From Pyruvatibacter sp. (GTDB lineage: Bacteria > Pseudomonadota > Alphaproteobacteria > CGMCC-115125): 64,000 nucleotides of DNA. The notes under the pieces were generated by a model that ran no database searches, was not told the origin of the DNA, and saw only the letters and a list, made by a program, of their open reading frames with translations. The translations under genes were made by a program, and so were the position numbers. Below are positions 8,633 through 17,428 of the stretch, in pieces. Every line of letters starts with the position of its first letter. The first letter of the stretch is position 1. Location of the stretch: positions 134,501 to 198,500 of the forward strand of contig NZ_JAVJSC010000003.1 of the NCBI RefSeq assembly GCF_040219635.1. The letters are read 5' to 3'.

Positions 8633-9897
8633 CTGCCTGTGCCAGGTGGGCGAACGGGGCCGGACAGCGCGAATACCGCAAGCGCCAGCAACGATGCACA
8701 GGCAACTGTCAGGTAGGCGGCGGTGTAGCCACCTGCCATGTCATAGACAATACCAACCACAGCAGGGCCGCCAGCCACACCAAACGTGCCGCACATCTGG
8801 CTGAGCGAAAAAATACGCCCGTAGTCGCGCAGACCAAAGGCCTCGCCCAGCAGGAGCGGCTGCAACATCAATATGTTGCCAACAGTAACGCCAAACAAAG
8901 CAGAAGCTGCCATGAGTGTCACGGTACCGTCAGCAAAAGCAAAGGCTGCAAGGCCACAGGCCTGCAATCCCATGAAGACCAATGTAAATGTCCGGATCGG
9001 TAGCCGGGTAAGCGCAACTCCGCCCGCCAACCGTCCGACAATGCTGGAGGCTGCAAGCACTGAGACTGCGAGCGCAGCAATCGCTGCATCCTCACGCAGA
9101 CTCACCAGCCGGAACTGATGCGACAGCGCGCCCACCTGCGCCATCATGGCAAAAACATAAGCCACCGTGACACCAATAAAAAATCGTGACCGTATGGCGA
9201 GGGCCAAGGCGATGCCGTCCGGCGGGCCTTCGCTTTCACCATTAGCCAGCGGCGGATCACCATCAATGCGCAACCCCATACTTTGAGGGCTGGGGCGCAG
9301 CACAAACAAGGCGGCAGGCACAACGCCGATAAAAAACAGCACCGACATCCAATAGCCCGCGATCGACAGTCCCTGGGTCTGAATAATCCAGGCAGACAAC
9401 GGTGCAAACATGATGCCGCCGACTGACAACCCGGTGGACGCAACAGACAAAGCCACTGCCCGCCGACGCGAAAACCATCGCGCCACCAGTGTTGTGGCGG
9501 GAACCAGCGCGCAGCCTGCGTAAAGCACACCGAAAACCGCATAGAAAAGATAAAGCTGCCAGACTTCAGTTATCGACCCGACAAAGGCGAACACCAGCGC
9601 CGATAATGTGCCGCTTATCGCCACCACATATCGGGCATCATAGACCTCAATCAGACGACCAACAGCAACGCCTGCAAAGCCTGATGCCAGAAAGAACGTG
9701 GCCGTGGCCCCTGAAACCTCGCTCACGTCGAAGCGCGTTTCGCTGAACGCGCCGAGCATGACCGACAGGTTGTAAAAACCAATGCCCGCGGTCGTCGCCA
9801 TGATGACGAACACTGCTGCGACAACCCACCAGCCATAGTAGGCCTCACGCATATGCGCTATGAGCCTTGCAGGTGCGTTGGTGCCTGGCGTTGTCAT
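8629..9897 (-). CDS. MFS transporter
   Basis: 422 residues with about twelve hydrophobic segments and the major facilitator layout: a loop 2-3 motif (GRLIEVYDARYV), a long central loop (SPQSMGLRIDGD...) and a second half that repeats the first. It is close to the monocarboxylate/oxalate-formate antiporter type (YYGWWVVAAVFVIM at the start, SQMCGTFGVAGGPAVVGIVYD near the end). The gene follows the BASS transporter by 11 bases and is probably cotranscribed. The substrate is unknown; a small carboxylate is the usual guess for this subgroup. Confidence 0.85.
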   Translation of the reverse strand: MTTPGTNAPARLIAHMREAYYGWWVVAAVFVIMATTAGIGFYNLSVMLGAFSETRFDVSEVSGATATFFLASGFAGVAVGRLIEVYDARYVVAISGTLSALVFAFVGSITEVWQLYLFYAVFGVLYAGCALVPATTLVARWFSRRRAVALSVASTGLSVGGIMFAPLSAWIIQTQGLSIAGYWMSVLFFIGVVPAALFVLRPSPQSMGLRIDGDPPLANGESEGPPDGIALALAIRSRFFIGVTVAYVFAMMAQVGALSHQFRLVSLREDAAIAALAVSVLAASSIVGRLAGGVALTRLPIRTFTLVFMGLQACGLAAFAFADGTVTLMAASALFGVTVGNILMLQPLLLGEAFGLRDYGRIFSLSQMCGTFGVAGGPAVVGIVYDMAGGYTAAYLTVACASLLALAVFALSGPVRPPGTGS

Positions 9898-9908
9898 GGG
9901 TCGTTCTA

Positions 9909-10853
9909 TTATGGCCCAGGCGCGCGGCCGACCTGCTGCTGCTCGAGCGCCCGCGCCCGTTGTCGGTCACGCCGTTGTGCCCGACGGTGGGCGAGAGCGG
10001 CGGCAAAGCCAAGCGCGCTGGCGGGCAGAATATAGACCGCACCAAATGCTGCCCAGTCCACCCGGTCAAGCACGCTGATAGCCACCAGCGTGGACAACCC
10101 CACATTGCGGGTGCCGGTTTCAATTGCGACGGTGAATGCCTGTGCGCGGGGCAAAAACGCGATGGCCAGAAAGTATCCGCCACCCGCACTGAGAATGAAC
10201 ATCAACGCTGCCAGCGGAAACGAGGCTTCAATGCCCGCGCTGAACGGCTTCCAGTCCTGAATGGCCACCACCAGAACAACACCATACAGCAACACCTGTG
10301 CGGCTTGCTGCACCCGGTCAATGTTCCGCTGTACCCAGGCGGGATGCGTTGCACGCGCCCACATACCCAGAGCCACCGGCAGCAAAACCACCATGAACAG
10401 TTGCCCGAGCGTTGGCAGAAGCGGAACGGAAACCACGTCCTGCTCCCCGGCACCTGTATCCGCGACAGCCAAAGCAAACGCCAGCACGATGGGCAATGTC
10501 AAAATAGCCAGCACGCTAGATATGGTGGTGAGTGAAATTGACAGCGCGAGGTCGCCCCGTCCAAGCAATGTCAAAACATTGGAGAACCCGCCGCTGGGGC
10601 AGGCGGCGACAATGGCAAGGCCCACGGCTGTAGCCACGGGTAGCGGCACAACCCACAACACCAACACCGCAATAGCAGGAAACAGCGTGAGCTGAATTGC
10701 CCCCCCGATGAGAAACCCTCGTGGTGCAGCCACCAGATCACGAAAGTCGCGTCGGGTGAGTTCCATCCCCACGGTGACCATGACCCCGAACAGGGCGGCA
10801 GGCAGCACAAGCTGCTGTACAAAATCGAATGAATCGAACACGGGGAGGGGCAC
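9909..10853 (-). CDS. Bile acid:sodium symporter (BASS) family transporter
   Basis: 314 residues, nine or ten hydrophobic segments. Family marks: MVTVGMELTRRDF near residue 25, the ACPSGGFSNVLT motif of the sodium site near residue 88, and IETGTRNVGLS near residue 245 (the E..QN/RN-type second site). BASS proteins import organic anions with Na+. The last ~40 residues are a very Arg/Gln-rich cytoplasmic tail. It is first gene of a two-gene unit with the MFS transporter. The substrate cannot be read from sequence. Confidence 0.86.
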   Translation of the reverse strand: MPLPVFDSFDFVQQLVLPAALFGVMVTVGMELTRRDFRDLVAAPRGFLIGGAIQLTLFPAIAVLVLWVVPLPVATAVGLAIVAACPSGGFSNVLTLLGRGDLALSISLTTISSVLAILTLPIVLAFALAVADTGAGEQDVVSVPLLPTLGQLFMVVLLPVALGMWARATHPAWVQRNIDRVQQAAQVLLYGVVLVVAIQDWKPFSAGIEASFPLAALMFILSAGGGYFLAIAFLPRAQAFTVAIETGTRNVGLSTLVAISVLDRVDWAAFGAVYILPASALGFAAALAHRRAQRRDRQRARALEQQQVGRAPGP

Positions 10854-10994
10854 TGCCTTTCAAATACGCATCCCGGTCTCACCTGTTTTCAGCGGAACGC
10901 GCGGCACCATAGGCTCAACGCTGCTGCAAACACGTAAACGCAACCGGATGGCGGGGACATTACCACCCGGGAAGGCCGAGGGAACCCCAAACGG

Positions 10995-11489
10995 GTGGTG
11001 CCGCGCAATTACTTGGACAGTCGCAGACGGCACACTGATGACCGCACTCTTGAGCGCGGCGTGTCCTCAGCGCACACTGCCCACCAAATATGCCCATCAA
11101 CCCAACGCAGGACACCCGACCCTTTGGATATTGAGCCCACCCAGCCGCCTGACGATGGAAGCGAACGCCGTCTGCATGACCGCGCGGCGCGCGGCGCACT
11201 TGCCGTTGATCTGGGCTTTGGGGAGGTTGATGTTCTGGATTGGTCTTATGGTGGTGCGCGCATTGCCGGAACCTCGCTTGCGCTTCATGTGGGGGATTTT
11301 GCCACCGGCACCATTGCAATCAACGCCACACACGGTGCTTTCATCGCAGACGTGGTCCGCGTCGATCCGCCGTACTATGACCCCCGCCACCCGCCAACCG
11401 AGATCAGCCTGCGTTGGCTTGATCTGCCTGCGGATGTGCTCACGCAGATGATCGCCGTGCGCAGCGACACAACCTTAAACAACACCTGA
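10995..11489 (+). CDS. PilZ-like domain protein
   Basis: The frame is open from GTG 10995 (164 residues), but the true start is uncertain: GTG 11061 is another choice and neither has a good ribosome site. The core from about residue 58 has the PilZ hallmarks: R59-x-x-x-R63, then 18 residues later D82-W-S84-x-x-G87, then short beta strands (ALHVGDFATGTIAIN, GAFIADVVRVD). PilZ domains bind cyclic di-GMP through these motifs. There is no effector domain, so it would be a single-domain adaptor. It sits 26 bases before the crotonase gene. Assignment is by motif only. Confidence 0.5.
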   Translation: MVPRNYLDSRRRHTDDRTLERGVSSAHTAHQICPSTQRRTPDPLDIEPTQPPDDGSERRLHDRAARGALAVDLGFGEVDVLDWSYGGARIAGTSLALHVGDFATGTIAINATHGAFIADVVRVDPPYYDPRHPPTEISLRWLDLPADVLTQMIAVRSDTTLNNT

Positions 11490-11515
11490 CACTCAACCAC
11501 CAGGAGACCCACCCG

Positions 11516-12346
11516 ATGGCCCACGCAGACACGGCGCGCACCTATACCACCCTTGATGTTCGCAAGGAGGGTGCCGTTGACTGGGTCACTCTCAACCGCC
11601 CGGACGCGCTCAACTCTTTGAACCCGGAAATGATCGACGAGCTGCTGGACTATTTTCAGTCGCTCTACATGAACAATGCCGTCCGTGTTGTGGTTCTGAA
11701 GGGCGCAGGCCGGGCCTTTTGCGCCGGGCTTGACCTCAAAGATACCTCCAACCGCTCAGACAGCACTGCGATCCAGACCGGCCCGGCTGCGGGCCTTATG
11801 TCTCAACGGCGCATTTCTGAAATCGTCATGCGGATGCGCAAATGCCAGCAGCCGATCATCTCCCTAGTGCATGGCCCCGCGTGCGGCGGCGGCTTCGCGC
11901 TGGCGCTTGCGTCTGACATCCGCATTGCCGGTGAAAGCGCACGCATGAATGCGGCCTTCATTCGCATTGGCCTGTCCGCTTGCGACATTGGGGTTTCGTA
12001 TTTTCTGCCAAGACTCGTCGGCGTTTCGGTTGCCAGCGAACTGCTGCTGACCGGCCGGTTCATCAAGGCTGACCGGGCCCTCGCCACAGGGCTGGTTTCC
12101 GACGTGGTGCCGGACGACAAGCTGGACGAGGCTGCTCGCACCTTCCTGGATGAGATGCTGACCACAGCCCCGCTGGGCCTGCGCCTGACCAAAGAGTGTC
12201 TCAACATGAATATTGATGCGGGTTCCCTTGAAGCCGCCATCGCAATGGAAGACCGCAATCAGATACTGACGGCCCAGACCCAGGACGTGAAAGAAGGCTT
12301 TGCAGCGTTCGTTGAGAAGCGGGCACCCAACTATCAGGACCGATAG
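11516..12346 (+). CDS. Enoyl-CoA hydratase/isomerase (crotonase) family protein
   Basis: 276 residues with the crotonase fold: oxyanion segments GAGRAFCAGLDL (63-73) and HGPACGGGFALALASDIRIAG (119-139). The two glutamates that do hydration in classical crotonase (Glu144, Glu164) correspond to Ala128 and Phe148 here. An Asp (157, in LSACDIG) lies near where dienoyl-CoA isomerases have their catalytic Asp. It may therefore be an isomerase or another crotonase-fold enzyme, not a standard hydratase. AGGAG lies upstream of the ATG. It stands before an acyl-CoA dehydrogenase on the same strand. Confidence 0.85.
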   Translation: MAHADTARTYTTLDVRKEGAVDWVTLNRPDALNSLNPEMIDELLDYFQSLYMNNAVRVVVLKGAGRAFCAGLDLKDTSNRSDSTAIQTGPAAGLMSQRRISEIVMRMRKCQQPIISLVHGPACGGGFALALASDIRIAGESARMNAAFIRIGLSACDIGVSYFLPRLVGVSVASELLLTGRFIKADRALATGLVSDVVPDDKLDEAARTFLDEMLTTAPLGLRLTKECLNMNIDAGSLEAAIAMEDRNQILTAQTQDVKEGFAAFVEKRAPNYQDR

Positions 12347-12525
12347 AGCTGGCTGCCATCCGCGAAAACCAGGATCGCTAAACTACGGTTGCCGCTGCGT
12401 AAAAGCTGCAAAAATGCGGAGCGTAGGCACGTATTTGCAGTGCAGCAAAAAGCTCGACACGCGCGTCGTTGTGGGTACACTGCGCGCCAATCTAACAGTT
12501 TTGTCAGTAAGCGAGGGGTTACCCC

Positions 12526-14379
12526 ATGCCGACCTATAAAGCACCAGTTGATGACTTCATGTTCATCTTCCACGACCTACTGAAGATCCACGAGCGCTCT
12601 GATCTGCCGGGCTTTGAAGACCTTACCCCGGACATGACCCGCGCCATTCTGGAAGCCGGTGGCAAATTCTGTGAAGAAGTGCTGCAGCCCATCAACCAGT
12701 CCGGCGACGAAGAAGGCGCCCATTTTGAAAACGGCGTTGTGCGCGTGCCGGCTGGTTTCAAAGAGGCATACCAACAGTATTGTGACAATGGATGGAACCG
12801 TCTCGGCGCGCCTGAAAGCGTCGGCGGTGCCAACATGCCGTCCGTCGTGACCTTCGCCTTCACCGAAATGGGTATGGCCGCCAATCAATCCTTCGCCATG
12901 TATCCGGGCCTCACAGCCGCTGCCTACAGCGCGCTGGCCGCCACCGGCGACGACTGGATGAAGGAACATGTCGTCACCAAAATGATCAGTGGTGAATGGA
13001 CGGGCACCATGTGCCTGACCGAGCCCCATTGCGGCACTGACCTCAAACTAATGAAAACCCGCGCCGTCGAGCAGGACGACGGCACCTATAAGCTGACCGG
13101 TACAAAGATTTTCATCTCCGGCGGCGACCACGACATGACGGACAACATCGTGCACATGGTGATTGCCAAAATCCCCGACGAAGACGGCAAGCTGGCGGAT
13201 GATCTGTCCACCGTGAACTTTTTCATGGTGCCCAAGGTAAACGTGAACCCAGAAACAGGCGCGCTGGAAGAACGCAATGGCGTATCTACCGGCTCCATCG
13301 AAAAGAAGATGGGCATCAAGGCGCAGGCCACGTGTGTTCTCAACTTCGATGATGCCAAGGCCTATCGCCTCGGCCCCAAGCCGCAGTCCAAATCTGCGGA
13401 TGCAGATGGTGACAAGCCAAAGTCCAAGTCATCCGGCATGGCCGGCATGTTCGGCATGATGAATGCCGCCCGCATGGGCGTTGGCATTCAGGGCATCGCC
13501 ATTGGCGACGTCGCCTACCAGAACGGCGCGATATATGCCAATGAACGCCTGGCTGGTCGCGCGCTTTCCGGTGCCAAAAACACTGACGGCCCGGCAGACC
13601 CCATCATCGTGCACCCCGACGTGCGCCGGATGCTTCTGGCGTCACGCTCGTTCGTGGAAGGGGCGCGCGCGCTCGCCATGTGGGTATCTGTGATGTTCAC
13701 CGAAGCCCGATCGGCGCCTGACGCGGAAACCCGTGAGTTCGCCGGTGACATGGGCCAGTTGATGACCCCCATCATCAAGGGCTACTTCACCGACAAGGGT
13801 TTTGAAGCGGCCAACATGTCGATGCAGGTTTTCGGTGGCCACGGCTATGTGCGTGACCACGGCATGGAGCAGTTCGTGCGCGATGCCCGCATCAACCAGG
13901 TGTATGAAGGTGCCAACGGCGTGCAGGCACTTGATCTTGTGGGGCGCAAGATGACCTCCAAGGGTGGCCGTGCGCCGATGGCGTTTTTTGCTCATGTGCA
14001 GAAGTTTATCGATGCAAACAAGGATGATGCCAAACTCAAGCCATTGCTTGCGTCTTTGCAGGCAGGTCTTGGCGACCTTCAGCACGCAGCCCTATGGTTG
14101 GCCGAAAATGCGCCGAAAGACTTTGAAGAAGCAGGTGCTGCCTCCTACGACGTGATGACCATGTTCGGCATCGTGTCGCTGGGCTTCATGTGGGCGCAGA
14201 TGGCCAAAACGGCGCAGGAAAAGCTCGACGCCGGAGAAGGCGACGCGGAGTTCTACAAGCGCAAACTGGTGCTGGCCAAGTTCTGGATGGAACGCGAAAT
14301 GCCGATGACAACCTCCCTCAAGGTCCGCGCCGCAGCCGGTGCAAGCACCCTGATGGAGCTGGATGCGGCCAACTTCTAA
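12526..14379 (+). CDS. Acyl-CoA dehydrogenase, long (C-terminal extension) type
   Basis: 617 residues, longer than the usual ~380. Starts MPTYKAPVDDFMFIFHD, the leader typical of the FadE/DmdC-like group. FAD and substrate motifs are visible: MCLTEPHCGTDL and TGTKIFISGGDHDM in the middle domain, QVFGGHGYVRDHGMEQFVRDARI and the catalytic-loop VYEGANGVQALDLVGRK in the C domain. The extra ~120 residues at the end match the acyl-CoA dehydrogenase C-terminal domain of this group. Oxidises an acyl-CoA and passes electrons to Etf (etfBA lies at 57.4-59.1 kb). A terminator hairpin follows. A 178-base leader precedes it. Confidence 0.92.
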   Translation: MPTYKAPVDDFMFIFHDLLKIHERSDLPGFEDLTPDMTRAILEAGGKFCEEVLQPINQSGDEEGAHFENGVVRVPAGFKEAYQQYCDNGWNRLGAPESVGGANMPSVVTFAFTEMGMAANQSFAMYPGLTAAAYSALAATGDDWMKEHVVTKMISGEWTGTMCLTEPHCGTDLKLMKTRAVEQDDGTYKLTGTKIFISGGDHDMTDNIVHMVIAKIPDEDGKLADDLSTVNFFMVPKVNVNPETGALEERNGVSTGSIEKKMGIKAQATCVLNFDDAKAYRLGPKPQSKSADADGDKPKSKSSGMAGMFGMMNAARMGVGIQGIAIGDVAYQNGAIYANERLAGRALSGAKNTDGPADPIIVHPDVRRMLLASRSFVEGARALAMWVSVMFTEARSAPDAETREFAGDMGQLMTPIIKGYFTDKGFEAANMSMQVFGGHGYVRDHGMEQFVRDARINQVYEGANGVQALDLVGRKMTSKGGRAPMAFFAHVQKFIDANKDDAKLKPLLASLQAGLGDLQHAALWLAENAPKDFEEAGAASYDVMTMFGIVSLGFMWAQMAKTAQEKLDAGEGDAEFYKRKLVLAKFWMEREMPMTTSLKVRAAAGASTLMELDAANF

Positions 14380-14437
14380 GGGCAGCAAAGCCTACGAGAT
14401 ACTCCGGCTTGACCTGAGAGTCCGCGCATCAGTCAAC

Positions 14438-14473
14438 AGCGGCGGCAAAGGGGGACTCCTCTTTGCCGCCGCT
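14438..14473 (+). terminator. Hairpin terminator after the acyl-CoA dehydrogenase
   Basis: 13-bp perfect inverted repeat (14438-14450 with 14461-14473) around a 10-base loop, followed by TTGCGTT. It separates the dehydrogenase from the SDR gene. The U-run is short, so termination may be partial. Confidence 0.7.
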
Positions 14474-14519
14474 TTGCGTTATGGCCTTTCTCAACACATC
14501 AACATGAGGAAACGCCAAA

Positions 14520-15287
14520 ATGAAAAACCTGTTTGATATCTCCGGCAAGGTTGCCGTGATCACCGGCGGCAGCCGCGGCATTGGCGAAATGATCGCCCAG
14601 GGCTTCGTGGAAAACGGCGCAAAGGTCTATATCACCGCACGCAAGGCGGAAGCCTGCGACGCCACCGCCGCGCGCCTCAGCGAAATAGGGGAATGCATCT
14701 CGCTTCCCTATGACCTGTCCACCGTTGAAGGCGTCACAGCTTTTGCAAAGGAAATAGCGTCGCGCGAGGAAAAACTCGACATTCTGGTCAACAATGCCGG
14801 TGCCGCCTGGGGCGAACCAATTGATGACTACTCCGAAAAAGGCTGGGACAAGGTCTTTGACATCAACCTGAAAGGCCCGTTTTTCCTGACACAAAAGCTG
14901 TTGCCGCTGCTGCGCAAAGCCGCCACCTACGAAACGCCTGCACGCGTTATCAACACTGCGTCGATCAACGGCATCGAGCCGCCCATTCTCGAAACCTATG
15001 CCTATTCATCTTCCAAGGCCGGCATGATCATGCTGACCCGCCACCTGGCAGGCCAGCTTGCAAAAGACAATATTCTGGTCAACGCGATTGCGCCCGGCCC
15101 CTTCCCCTCCAACATGATGGCAGCAACGCTCGCCGAACTCGGCGACGTCATCCGCGCAGAAAACCCGCGCAAGCGTATTGGCGAGCCGGAAGATATAGCT
15201 GGTGTCGCCATCTTCCTCGCCTCGCGCGCTTCTGCCTACACAACAGGTGCCTGTGTGCCCTGCGATGGCGGTGCCAGCCAGGTATAA
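14520..15287 (+). CDS. SDR family oxidoreductase
   Basis: 255 residues, the size of classical short-chain dehydrogenases. Cofactor motif TGGSRGIG at 15-22, with ARK at 40-42 suggesting NADP(H); NNAG at 91-94; catalytic Ser148 (NTASING) and Tyr162-xxx-Lys166; conserved PG (IAPGPF) and the usual C-terminal CDGG. Closest in plan to RhlG / gluconate-5-dehydrogenase-like and 3-ketoacyl reductases. It carries a bidirectional terminator downstream. The substrate is unknown; the lipid context favours a ketoacyl or hydroxy-lipid substrate. Confidence 0.9.
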   Translation: MKNLFDISGKVAVITGGSRGIGEMIAQGFVENGAKVYITARKAEACDATAARLSEIGECISLPYDLSTVEGVTAFAKEIASREEKLDILVNNAGAAWGEPIDDYSEKGWDKVFDINLKGPFFLTQKLLPLLRKAATYETPARVINTASINGIEPPILETYAYSSSKAGMIMLTRHLAGQLAKDNILVNAIAPGPFPSNMMAATLAELGDVIRAENPRKRIGEPEDIAGVAIFLASRASAYTTGACVPCDGGASQV

Positions 15288-15301
15288 ATACTCCCCAAAC
15301 A

Positions 15302-15334
15302 AAAAGCCCCCCGGCTACAAACCGGGGGGCTTTT
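15302..15334. terminator. Bidirectional hairpin terminator
   Basis: 13-bp perfect stem (15302-15314 with 15322-15334) with a 7-base loop, A-run on one side and T-run on the other. It lies between the SDR gene and the convergent alpha/beta hydrolase gene. Confidence 0.92.
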
Positions 15335-15357
15335 CTTTTGGAAGGTCAGGTCTGCCG

Positions 15358-16263
15358 CTATTCAGCTGCCTGCGCACGCCCTTCAACCGAGGCTACAAAC
15401 CCGCCTACTTCATCAATCAGGCGTGGGAGCAGCGCCGTCGGCATATCGTGGCCCCAGCCTGCAATTTCCACCAGTTTGGCACCGGGAATATTGGCCGCCG
15501 TATCACGGCCACCTTCAACCCGCACCAGCGGATCATCTGTGCCGTGCAGCACCAGCACCGGGCACGAGATTGTCTTGATGCGCTCGCGGCGATCACCGTC
15601 AGCGATGATGGCTGCATATTGCCGTGTCGTTCCTTCAGGGTAATACGAGCGATCAAAGTTTTCAGCCGCCTTCACGCGCGCCTCGTCATCAGGCGTCGGG
15701 AACCCCGGCGAGCCAATGGCCTTGCGCACACCCAAGGAATGCGCAATCACCGTCTCGCGCTCTTCATTGGCCGGGCGCGACAGCAGGGCCGTCATCGCTT
15801 CATCGCTCGCAGGCGGCACCTCCTGATTGCCGGTCGTTGAGAAGATGGAAGTCATGGACAAGAAGCGATCCGGCCAGCCAGCAGCAGCCAGTTGCACAAT
15901 CATGCCGCCCATGGACCCACCGACAATGTGCGCTTTCTTGATGCCCAGCGTATCCAGCACGCCCACAGCATCTGCAGCCATATCCGTGAGCGTATAGGGC
16001 ACATCCGGTGTCTCACCGGCCAGAACCTTGCCCATGATGGCACCCGCATCAGGCGTGCCAAGCTCCGGAAACTTCTGCGACAGCCCCACATCACGGTTAT
16101 CAAACCGGATCACGTGAAAACCACGCTCCACCAGACCGTCCATCATCTCTTGGGGCCAGTTGATGAGCTGGGCCCCGAATCCCATCACAAAGATGATGGC
16201 AGGGTTGGCCTTGTCGCCAAATGTTTCGACTTCAATGTCGATACCGTTTGCCTTGATCTGCAT
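15358..16263 (-). CDS. Alpha/beta hydrolase, tandem copy A
   Basis: 301 residues. Alpha/beta hydrolase fold with nucleophile Ser117 in GGSMGG, an Asp in LHGTDDPLV and the catalytic His in AGWGHDMP. The N-terminal strand FVMGFGAQLINWP takes the place of the HG oxyanion motif. Layout is close to the RdmC/aclacinomycin-esterase-like and carboxylesterase group. It follows copy B after 52 bases, and the two proteins align over their whole length with shared blocks such as VIRFDNRDVGLS and VEGGRDTA. The substrate is unknown. Confidence 0.85.
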   Translation of the reverse strand: MQIKANGIDIEVETFGDKANPAIIFVMGFGAQLINWPQEMMDGLVERGFHVIRFDNRDVGLSQKFPELGTPDAGAIMGKVLAGETPDVPYTLTDMAADAVGVLDTLGIKKAHIVGGSMGGMIVQLAAAGWPDRFLSMTSIFSTTGNQEVPPASDEAMTALLSRPANEERETVIAHSLGVRKAIGSPGFPTPDDEARVKAAENFDRSYYPEGTTRQYAAIIADGDRRERIKTISCPVLVLHGTDDPLVRVEGGRDTAANIPGAKLVEIAGWGHDMPTALLPRLIDEVGGFVASVEGRAQAAE

Positions 16264-16315
16264 ATGTCGCCTCCCAGCGATTGTATTTGATTGGTATAAA
16301 GAGCGTTTTCAAAGA

Positions 16316-17224
16316 CTACTCGGCGGCGGCCTTGCCAGCCTCTATCTCACGGCAAAATCCACCGACCTTTTCCAGATAGATAGGCACCAGCGCTTCGGTA
16401 AAATCGTGCGCCATGCCCTCAACAATCTCCAGGCGCGCGCCGGGCACAGCATTCGCTGTGTCCCTACCACCTTCAACCGGCACCAAAGGATCATCTGCGC
16501 CGTGCAACACCATGGTCGGCACAGTTACCTTTGCCAGAGCCTCATTGCGTGCGGGCGCTGCAAGAATAGCCAGCACCTGACGGCCAAAGCCTTCAGGGCA
16601 GACCATGCGGTCAACGCTCTTTGCGGCAACCGCCCGCAGCTCTTCGTCCGTACCAGGATATTTCGGGCTGCCGATCACCTTCCACATGTTCACGCCCTGC
16701 GCGATGAGGGCATCGCGCGTCGTGTCAGCAGGCGGGGTCAGCAACGCAGCCATGGCTTCCGGCTTAGCCGCAGGCACATCCGGGTTGCCGGTAGTGGACA
16801 TGATGGAGACCATACTCCTCATCTTTTGCGGATGCCGGATCGCCACAAGCTGCGCAATCATGCCGCCCATGGACGCACCCACGACGTGGGCCTTGTCGAT
16901 ACCCAACGCATCCAGCAGACCGGCGGCGTCGTCAGCCATATCGTCCAGAGAATAGGGCGATGTTACCGGCTGGCCGGTCATCTGTGCGGTCACGGCAGCC
17001 ATGATATCCGGCGCGCCCGCGTCGTCGATCTTGCTCGACAGCCCCACATCACGGTTGTCGTAGCGGATGACATAAAAGCCCTGATCCGCCAGCCCGCGGC
17101 AAAAACTGTCCGGCCACATCACGAGTTGGCAACCAACACCCATAATGAGCAAAAGCGGAGGATTGCTGGTGTCTCCAAAGGTCTCGTATTCGAAAGTCAG
17201 CCCGTTGGCCTGTGCCTGCGGCAT
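16316..17224 (-). CDS. Alpha/beta hydrolase, tandem copy B
   Basis: 302 residues, paralogue of the next gene downstream. Nucleophile Ser118 in GASMGG, acid in LHGADDPLV, His in EGMAHDFT. The start VIRYDNRDVGLS block and the STTGN block match copy A almost residue for residue, while the lid region (residues ~140-220) differs more, as expected if the two copies take different esters. It is first gene of the pair; the HCCA-isomerase-like gene diverges from it 200 bases away. The substrate is unknown. Confidence 0.85.
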   Translation of the reverse strand: MPQAQANGLTFEYETFGDTSNPPLLLIMGVGCQLVMWPDSFCRGLADQGFYVIRYDNRDVGLSSKIDDAGAPDIMAAVTAQMTGQPVTSPYSLDDMADDAAGLLDALGIDKAHVVGASMGGMIAQLVAIRHPQKMRSMVSIMSTTGNPDVPAAKPEAMAALLTPPADTTRDALIAQGVNMWKVIGSPKYPGTDEELRAVAAKSVDRMVCPEGFGRQVLAILAAPARNEALAKVTVPTMVLHGADDPLVPVEGGRDTANAVPGARLEIVEGMAHDFTEALVPIYLEKVGGFCREIEAGKAAAE

Positions 17225-17428
17225 GGCGCGTCTCCTGATGATATTGTGCTTTTACATTTTTCGGATCGGAGCCTAGCAACAAGGCCCACAGGTTGAAAGC
17301 CGGACGAAAAAGCCCTTGGGGTCGCGCCCGTCGCACGGTAGCGTGCGCGAAAAGACGCCGTGCGGAGCAGGACAAACGCAGGCTCGATACAGGGCTCGGT
17401 GCCGGGCTACATAAAGGGACAATTTTTC

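Noticed and set aside
10708..11451. Plus-strand frame of 247 residues over the BASS transporter start and the PilZ-like gene
   Set aside because: It overlaps the BASS start region antisense and the PilZ-like frame on the same strand; Ser/Arg/Thr-rich with no domain.
16160..17296. Plus-strand frame of 378 residues opposite the two tandem hydrolases
   Set aside because: Antisense to both hydrolase genes, His/Arg-rich and without motifs. The tandem copies themselves produce the length.
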